Shown here: in pieces, positions 57,276 to 64,000 of the stretch
Position numbering within the stretch: position 1 is the stretch's first letter
Layout: the number at the start of each line of letters is the position of its first letter
From: Dipteronia dyeriana
Taxonomy: Eukaryota; Streptophyta; Magnoliopsida; Sapindales; Sapindaceae
DNA length: 64,000 nt
Direction: 5' to 3'
NCBI GenBank assembly: GCA_032871835.1
Contig: CM065301.1
Location: forward strand, 18,927,291 to 18,991,290
Made by a program: the position numbers and the translations under genes
Notes under the pieces: generated by a model
The model's database searches: none
Told to the model about the DNA's origin: nothing
What the model saw: only the letters and a program-made list of their open reading frames with translations

Positions 57276-60187
57276 AACGTCAAAAACCTTAGGAAGGCCA
57301 CGAAAGGTATTTTTGTAATTTTGACTATTCACTGTTCATAGTTGACTTTCATTGTTCCTGATGACGTGACACATTACTACGGACCAAACTGCGAGTGCAC
57401 CGTACACGTGGCTGTAGAGAATCACATTCTAGAAGTCGGTGCACTGTTCATAGTTGACTTTCTAGAAGATTATTGACCGATTACGTGGCACAATTCTATT
57501 GGCCCGAACTGCGAGTGCACCGTACACGCAGCTGCAGAGAATCACATTCTAGAAGCCAATGCACTGTTCACTATTGACGTTCACGAATGCGTTTACTGTT
57601 CACTGTCAATGTTCACTTTTTACTATTCACTGATGACGTGGTGAAATCTGGACGCTCCGTTCTAAATTCATCCGATGGTCAATTTCTATCTGTATTTTGT
57701 ATAAATAAGGGACCTCTCCTCCCTAATTTACAAATTCTTAATCCAAATCTGATATTAGATTTGTGAAATTCTCTCTCTTTTGTTCTCAAATTCTCAGTTT
57801 AAATAAAATAGTTATTTTCTAGTTAAATTATGTATGGCTAATTTTATATAGTTAAGGCCAAATGTGATACTGTTGGTATGGAAAATATTATCAAATTACG
57901 GTAAGTTTATTATTTTTTTGCTTTCTCCCCTCTGATCTTTGTGTAGTTTTTGACTCACTGTAGACAGACAGATATTGTCTAGCACAGGGAGTACTTTTAC
58001 CCATATCTATCAGAGAGTGATTTATCCCTACTGATCTTCGTGGAGTCTTGACTCACTGTGGATAAACAGATGCTGTCAAGCACAGTGGGTACTTTACACC
58101 ATATCTATCAGTAGAATGGACAAGGGAGTGTAAATTCCCCTCTTTAATCTGGACTAAATATTAATAATTGGATCATATTCGAATTACCAACAATGGATCC
58201 CTTAACCCCAGTTTTAATTTTAATTGATTTACATTTTATAACAAGCTTAGTAATTAATCTAGATTATTAATTCTACAAGGACAAGTGAACAACCTCCCTG
58301 TGGTTTGATCTGGTCTTACCGGTTAATTTATTACTTTGACACTCTTATACTTGGGAGTAGGAACACTTCTTTAGGACGTGTCAAGTTCTGAATCTAAATA
58401 TGATATTAGATTTGTGAAATTCTCTCTCTTTTGTTCTCAAATTCTCAGTTTAAATAAAATAGTTATTTTCTAGTTAAATTATGTCTGGCTAATTTTATAT
58501 AGCTGGGGCTAAAGGTGATACTGATGGTATGGAAAATATGATCTAATTATGGTAAGTTTATTATTTTTTTTGCTTTCTCTCCTCTAATCTTTTTGAAGTT
58601 TTTGACTTACTGTAGACAGACAGATATTGTCTAGCACAGTGAGTACTTATACCCATATCTATCAGAGAGTGGTTTATCCCCACTGATCTTTGTGGAGTCT
58701 TGACTCACTGTGGATAAACAGATGCTGTCAGACACAGTGGGTACTTTACACCATATCTATCAGTAGAGTGGACAAGGGAGTGGAAATTCCCCCATTTAAT
58801 CTGGATTAAATATTAATACTTGGATCATATTCAAATTACCAACAGTAAATCCCTTAACCCTAGTTTTAATTTTAATTGTTTTACATTTTATAACAAGCAA
58901 TTAATCTAGATAATTAATTCTACAAGGACAAGTGAACAACCTCCATGTGGTTTGACTCGGTATTAACGGTTAATTTATTACTTTAACACTCTTATACTTG
59001 GGAGTAGGAACACTTCTTTAGGACGTGTCAAGTTTTTTGTCAAAGTAATAAATTAACCGGTAAGACTGGGTCGAACCACAGGGAGGTTGTTCACTTGTCC
59101 TTGTAGAATTAATTATCTAGATTAATTACTAAGCTTGTTATAAAATGTAAATCAATTAAAATTAAAACTGGGGTTAAGGGATCCACTGTTGGTAATTCGA
59201 ATATGATCCAATTATTAATATTTAGTCCAGATTAAAAGGGGGAATTTCCACTCCCTTGTCCACTCTACTGATATATATGTTGTAAAGTACCCATTGTGCC
59301 TGACAGCATCTGTCTGTCCACAGTGAGTCAAGACTCCACAAAGATCAGTGGGGATAAACCATTCTCTGATAGATATGGGTAAAAGTACTCACTGTGCTAG
59401 ACAATATATGTCTGTCTACAGTGAGTCAAAAACTCTACAAATAACAGAGGGGATAAAGCAAAATAATAATAAACTTACCATAATTGAATCATATTTTCCA
59501 TACCAACAGTATCACCTTTGGCTCCAGCTATATAAAATTAATCAGACATAATTTAACTAGTAAATAACTATTTTATTTAAACTGAGAATTTGAGAACAAA
59601 AGAGAGAGAATTTAACAAATCTAATATCAGATTTGGATTCAGAATATGTAAATTAGGGGGGAGAGGTCCCCTATTTACACAAAATAAGGATGAAAATTGA
59701 CCATCGAATGAATTTAGAATGAAGCGTCCAGATTTCGCCACGTCATCAATGAATAGTAAAAAGTGAACATTGACAGTGAACAGTAAACGCATCTGTGAAA
59801 GCCAATAGTGAACAGTGCATCGGCTTCTAGAATGTGATTCTCTACAGCCGCGTGTACGGTGCACTCGCAGTTCGGGCCAATACAATTGTGCCACATCATC
59901 GGTCAATAATCTTTTAGAAAGTCAACTATGAACAGTGCACCGACTTCTATAATGTGATTCTCTGCAGCCGCGTGTACGGTGCACTCACAGTTTGGTCCAA
60001 TAGTATTGTGCCACGTCATCAGGAACAATGAAAGTCAACTGTGAACAGTGAACAGTGAAAAGTCACATGTGAATAGTGAAAGTCCCTTTGAACAGTGAAA
60101 GTCAGCTTTGAACAGTGAATACTTATAATTACAAAAATGTCCTTCGTGGCCTTCATAAGGTTTTTGACGTTATAAACTTAAAAACGA
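57260..60187. repeat. Large inverted repeat of LTR-like units (long hairpin)
   Basis: Arm 1 (57260-58387) is repeated in reverse complement as arm 2 (59036-60187), from AACGTCAAAAACCTTA at the outer tip to TGTCAAAGTAATAAATTAACC in the centre. Between them is a second direct copy (58389-59033) of the inner 650 bp of arm 1 (57738-58387). Arm 2 joins that copy through a loop of only about 55 nt. The arms share over 85 percent identity by eye. Each full unit has a TATA box and start-like region (TATAAATAAGGGACC near 57700) and internal 110-bp duplications (GCGAGTGCACCGTACACG at 57391 and 57511). There is no coding capacity. It looks like LTR sequence rearranged head-to-head. Confidence 0.92.
57696..57712 (+). 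promoter_or_regulatory. TATA box inside the inverted-repeat unit
   Basis: TATAAATAAGGGACC at about 57699 is followed by pyrimidine-rich leader sequence, typical of an LTR promoter. A weaker version occurs in the opposite direction in arm 2 near 59675-59690 (CTATTTACACAAAATAAG, read on the minus strand). A transcript started here would run through the hairpin. Confidence 0.5.
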
Positions 60188-62189
60188 TGTTTGTTTTGCC
60201 ATCTGACTTCTCCATAATTCTGAATTGATCGAATTACCTCTGAAATACAAAGAAAAATACACTGATTACTACACAACACATTTATTTAAGCGAGCGAACG
60301 AAATTATCTCTAAATTGGGAAATTAATCATATTGGAAGTATAAAATGATGATATTATCCCTTAGTAAATATACACTTTTTTAGTGTTAATCACATGATCA
60401 ATATTTTTATTAAATAGAAAGACAAAGTGATAGTATTACTTTCTTTAAAATGCAATATAGGTTATTATTAATTCGTAATGTATGGTCAATTATTGTTTCC
60501 TTACTTGCCAATTGCACACTTCCCACACGATTAAATTAACTTTACATCGTTGTTCATTTAAAATTAATTTTCAACATTTAACAACATTGCATTTTCTCCA
60601 TTTACATCATTGCACTGCATTTTTCATTTCTCATTCAATTACGTAATGAATCACCATTAGACATCACCTTCCTCTGATTAATAAGAAACCAAGCCTTTAC
60701 ATTCCACAACTGAAAGAGTTGGAATTTTTTATGGGATGTGTAGCATTACTGGTCAAAAAAAAAAATGGAATACATTCTTTGAATTAATATCCTTATATTT
60801 TTATAAGGATTATTCTTTTTTATATGTTTGTTTTGTATCAAAATATAAAAAACATATGGATAACAATTCAAAAAATAATGCTTCCTTTTTTTCTTGGACA
60901 TGCAATTGCCAATCATTTATAAGGACAATAAAGTACGTATTAGTATTCATGGTAATTTAATTTTACACATTGTTTGTGTCAAAATATAGAAAAAGATATA
61001 AAATCCCTATGAAAATGCATCTGGATGAGTGAATCAAGAAAATTAAAAAAAAAAGGTTGACTGAACATCAATAAACCCAAATGTATATTCAGTATGAAGG
61101 GCAATTTTATCCATGCATAATTTACAAAGAGTAGCGTAAGAGTTTTAGGGTAATTAGGAATTAATTCACATAAATGCAAGTTTATATCACTTTTTAAAAA
61201 AATTCTCAATTTAAACCCTAAAAACACATCACACTTGTTTGACGATTGTAGTACTTTGTTGTGTCAAGACAACTGGTTCGTCTTTTCAGCTCTTCATTAA
61301 CTTTGACGCCATTCTAGACATCCATAACCCTGAACTCACATTCACTTCTTAACCCTCGGTGCACTTTTGATTATTTTTTTATATGTTTGTTAAAGGAATT
61401 CAATAGGGTCAGTAATTTTGAAAAGAAATTTGAGGACCTTGAAAAGCAACTGTAGTATTGAGTTGAGACTCTGCAATTTTTCTTTTCAATTACATTATCT
61501 AATCGTAGCTATAGTTGCAGTTGGTTATATTAGTACCTCCAATTTCTCTTGAAAAGGTTTATTGTTTTTGTTAAGGTTTAAGATCAACGTATCTTGTTTC
61601 TTAAATAATTTTCTGGTGGTAATTATTGTTTTTTAAATGGTATACCAATGAACCCTAAGTCAATCTTTTACACTCTTCTTTGCAATATGTTTGTTGAGTG
61701 GTTATGTATGCTATGTGTTGAGTATTGTATGTAATTATTTTCAATTTGTTTTGCATTCTATGTTTGTTTGATGCTTTTGCAATGTACGCAAGTGTTTGTT
61801 GATAGGTTTCTTGTGATAATTCTTTTTCTTTTCTTTTGAGTGATTTTGAATTACATGTTTATGGTGATACTTACTAACTGATTTCGTTAAATTAATGCTT
61901 TTTAGAAATTTCATATTTAATATTATGAACAAGGGTGGAAAGAGAAAGCATCATAAGATGATAAAACATCAGAACAGTGGAAAGAGAAAGCAATAGTAGA
62001 TCACGAAACAGCAGGATGCCAGTGGAAAGAACAAGTGAAAATAAATAAAGCATGTTTAATAAAACATAGAGAATGATGAATGAGTTATTAATCGATTATT
62101 ACCAATTTTTCGATTGGTCAATATTAATCACAATCAACTCAACATACACATACAATAAAAATCAAGTAATGATGTGGAAAGTAAAGAAC
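60188..62189. other. Intergenic, no gene seen
   Basis: AT-rich with stops in all frames. A short imperfect repeat (GTGGAAAGAGAAAGCA) occurs at 61933 and 61978. No domain was recognised in the ORFs of 60-80 codons. Confidence 0.6.
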
Positions 62190-64000
62190 ACTTGATTTTT
62201 ACGTGGAAACCCTTAAAACGGGAAAAACTATGGGGCTAGCCACGCTAGCCATTTGAGCCATAGAAATTCATTATGAAAAGAAGATTACACCCTCAAATGA
62301 TACACAGACTCTCACTCTCGATAACCTCAGGCTATGAACATTATCATTCACCACTCTTATTTCAATCCCTAGTGATATCCCCTGATCCACTACACTTAGC
62401 GTGAGCACCTTCTAATATACCTCATAGGTCTTTTACAGTGGAATTTGGTAACCAATGCTTGCCAACCAACTTTTGGTTGCAATACTTCATTTGCTTGTGC
62501 AACTTCACCTAGAATTCATAAGACTTTGACTCTATGAAGAGAATTAAGGGTCTAAGTGAATATATAACAATATCCAAAATGCAATAATGTGTTAAACCAC
62601 ACACAAAATGCCTAACTAGATGTTATAATGCAATTCAACAACCTAGTTATCAAACAATGCCTACATGCTTACACATGAGGACTCATTTAGATAGAGTAAA
62701 TCTAACAGCCTAATTGTCAAATAAACACACATAAACATTTATGAACTTGGACCAGTTGCATAAAGCCAACCTAATCATCAACAAAACACACATGAACATT
62801 TATGGATTAGTTATCTTAGGCAAATATGACCTAGTAATGTAAGATATCACAAACCAACCCAGTCATGTAATTTAGACTCATAAAATATGCAATAAAAAGA
62901 GTCAAGATATTTAATCAAGCAATAAATACCTAACCTATAGTAAGAAGAACAATAAATGATATTCAATGAAGTTCTAACTTACATAGTCAAGAAACATAGA
63001 ATACCCATGCTAAAATGGTGTTGAATAATGCGAGATGAAGATGAGTTTTTGGATTGAAAAGTTAAAAAAGCAATCTTGGTGCTTTTTCTCACTAAGGGAA
63101 CTCTTTCGCTTTCTAAGAATTGGAAATTTTGAATTCTAGATTGAAATGGTGAAGAAGATGAAGTATATGTAAGGTCGAAGTGAAACTATGTCTTTTTGAG
63201 AAAGGTTGCAAGATAAAAATAAGGCAAAAATGACACAGTGCCCGAGTCTATTATGTCGGTAGGTACCCGCATATACCCGTGCACTAGGACCATGAAAAAC
63301 CTTAGAAAAGACTTCGTTGGTGACTGTGCGGGTAGAGACCTACGCATGACCCACGAACTGGGAATTTAGCACCTCAGTTTGATTTTCAAGCAGCTCAAAA
63401 CATGACCATATGACATCAAAATTTATCAAATAATATATCGTTAGAAAAATATGAATGTCTACTTTCTATTCCTTTTTTAGAATGACGTTTCAATATCTGT
63501 AGAAAGAGTTATGGTCATTTCAGTGACCAAATGTCAGATTTGGATAACATCAAGATTACTCAAACTCAAGGTATAAGACCATGAGACCTAAGACCAAACC
63601 AAGAGAAAAAATGGACCATCTCAAGTGGTCACCCATCGTGCTAAGATAAGCACACCATTGCACATGTGTTGACGTTTCAAATCAATCATTGAGAAACAAA
63701 TTATATCACACAAAACCACACTTAGGTCTAACAACAAAGTGTACGTGTGAAATATGTAATGGATGTACACATAAACAATTAGAATACAAATGCAAGATAA
63801 ACAAAGCATGCATGAAGTTGTGTGTGCACCTAAAACTCTTCATGAGATAAAGTCAAGGGAACATACATTTCGCTCTTGAAGTCATATAGATACTTGGAAG
63901 CTTGTCATCGAGAACCTAAGCAACCTATTACAAGATCATCTCCAATGAGGTTTATCATGAAATAACCAATTATGAAATAAAGATCCTTATAACAAGCATA
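62190..64000. repeat. LTR-like sequence, copy 2 of the 14.2-15.6 kb family, runs off the window
   Basis: A phrase TTTTTACGTGGAAACCC-TTAAAACGGGAAAAACT (62197-62233, split here) and GAAATTCATTATG-AAAGAAGATTACACC are common in plant LTRs near transcription leader regions. From about 62630 to 63990 the sequence is collinear with 14212-15550, sharing the CTCACTAAGGGAA block and the closing ATACTTGGAAGCTTG ... ACCTAAGCAACCTATTAC ... TCATGAAATAACCAATTATG tail. The GC-rich centre (63240-63360) repeats GTACCCGCATATACCCG-like phrases. No coding region is seen; the right end lies beyond 64000. Confidence 0.5.

Overview
The window is nuclear DNA from a plant, most likely a eudicot. It is AT-rich and holds two intact multi-exon genes with GT-AG introns and plant-type promoter motifs, set in a dense field of decayed plant transposons (hAT, Ty3/gypsy, Ty1/copia, MULE, LINE, MITE-like). 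There are no operons, bacterial signals, recognisable tRNA/rRNA genes or CRISPR arrays.

Layout: 1-2.4 kb is a broken hAT transposase. 4.07-14.2 kb is a minus-strand Ty3/gypsy-type element that has gag but no visible pol. Its gag is split by a solo LTR (6550-11628, flanked by a 5-bp GTACT duplication), and that LTR itself contains a second decayed hAT element. 14.2-20.1 kb is gene-free: LTR-like debris, a tandem duplication at 17.46-17.95 kb and a MITE-like element near 19.1-20.1 kb. 20.64-32.77 kb (+) is a LARP1-type La-related protein gene of 14 coding exons (about 922 aa); its promoter carries site II and telo-box motifs and its introns carry a fold-back element and LINE remnants. 33.4-34.15 kb is a small inverted-repeat element. 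35.11-41.86 kb (-) is an intact ARGONAUTE4-type gene of 22 coding exons (924 aa, catalytic D659/D742/H874), with a probable 2.1-kb 5'UTR intron and three CACGTG boxes upstream.

46.315-51.981 kb is a 5.7-kb Mutator-like element (MULE) bounded by a perfect 9-bp duplication. It holds a nearly complete mudrA-type transposase (-), a convergent short gene joining a DUF1985-like segment to a ULP1-protease tail (+), and two large arrays of a GATCGAGC-centred motif near its two ends. 52.28 kb holds a RING-like ORF that has lost two zinc ligands. 52.88-57.27 kb is a 5' LTR, primer-binding site and decayed polyprotein of a Ty1/copia element. 57.26-60.19 kb is a 2.9-kb inverted repeat built from LTR-like units with its own TATA box. 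62.2-64 kb is LTR-like sequence related to 14.2-15.55 kb.

Themes: the AGO4-type protein is the effector of 24-nt siRNA-directed DNA methylation, and the surrounding DNA is the kind of target that pathway silences, including a long hairpin locus likely to make siRNA. The MULE is the most interesting candidate: protein family plus noncoding motif arrays resemble the arrangement of VANDAL/KI-type MULEs, some of which encode sequence-specific anti-silencing proteins. All splice junctions and family assignments were read by eye; none was tested by search or RNA data.
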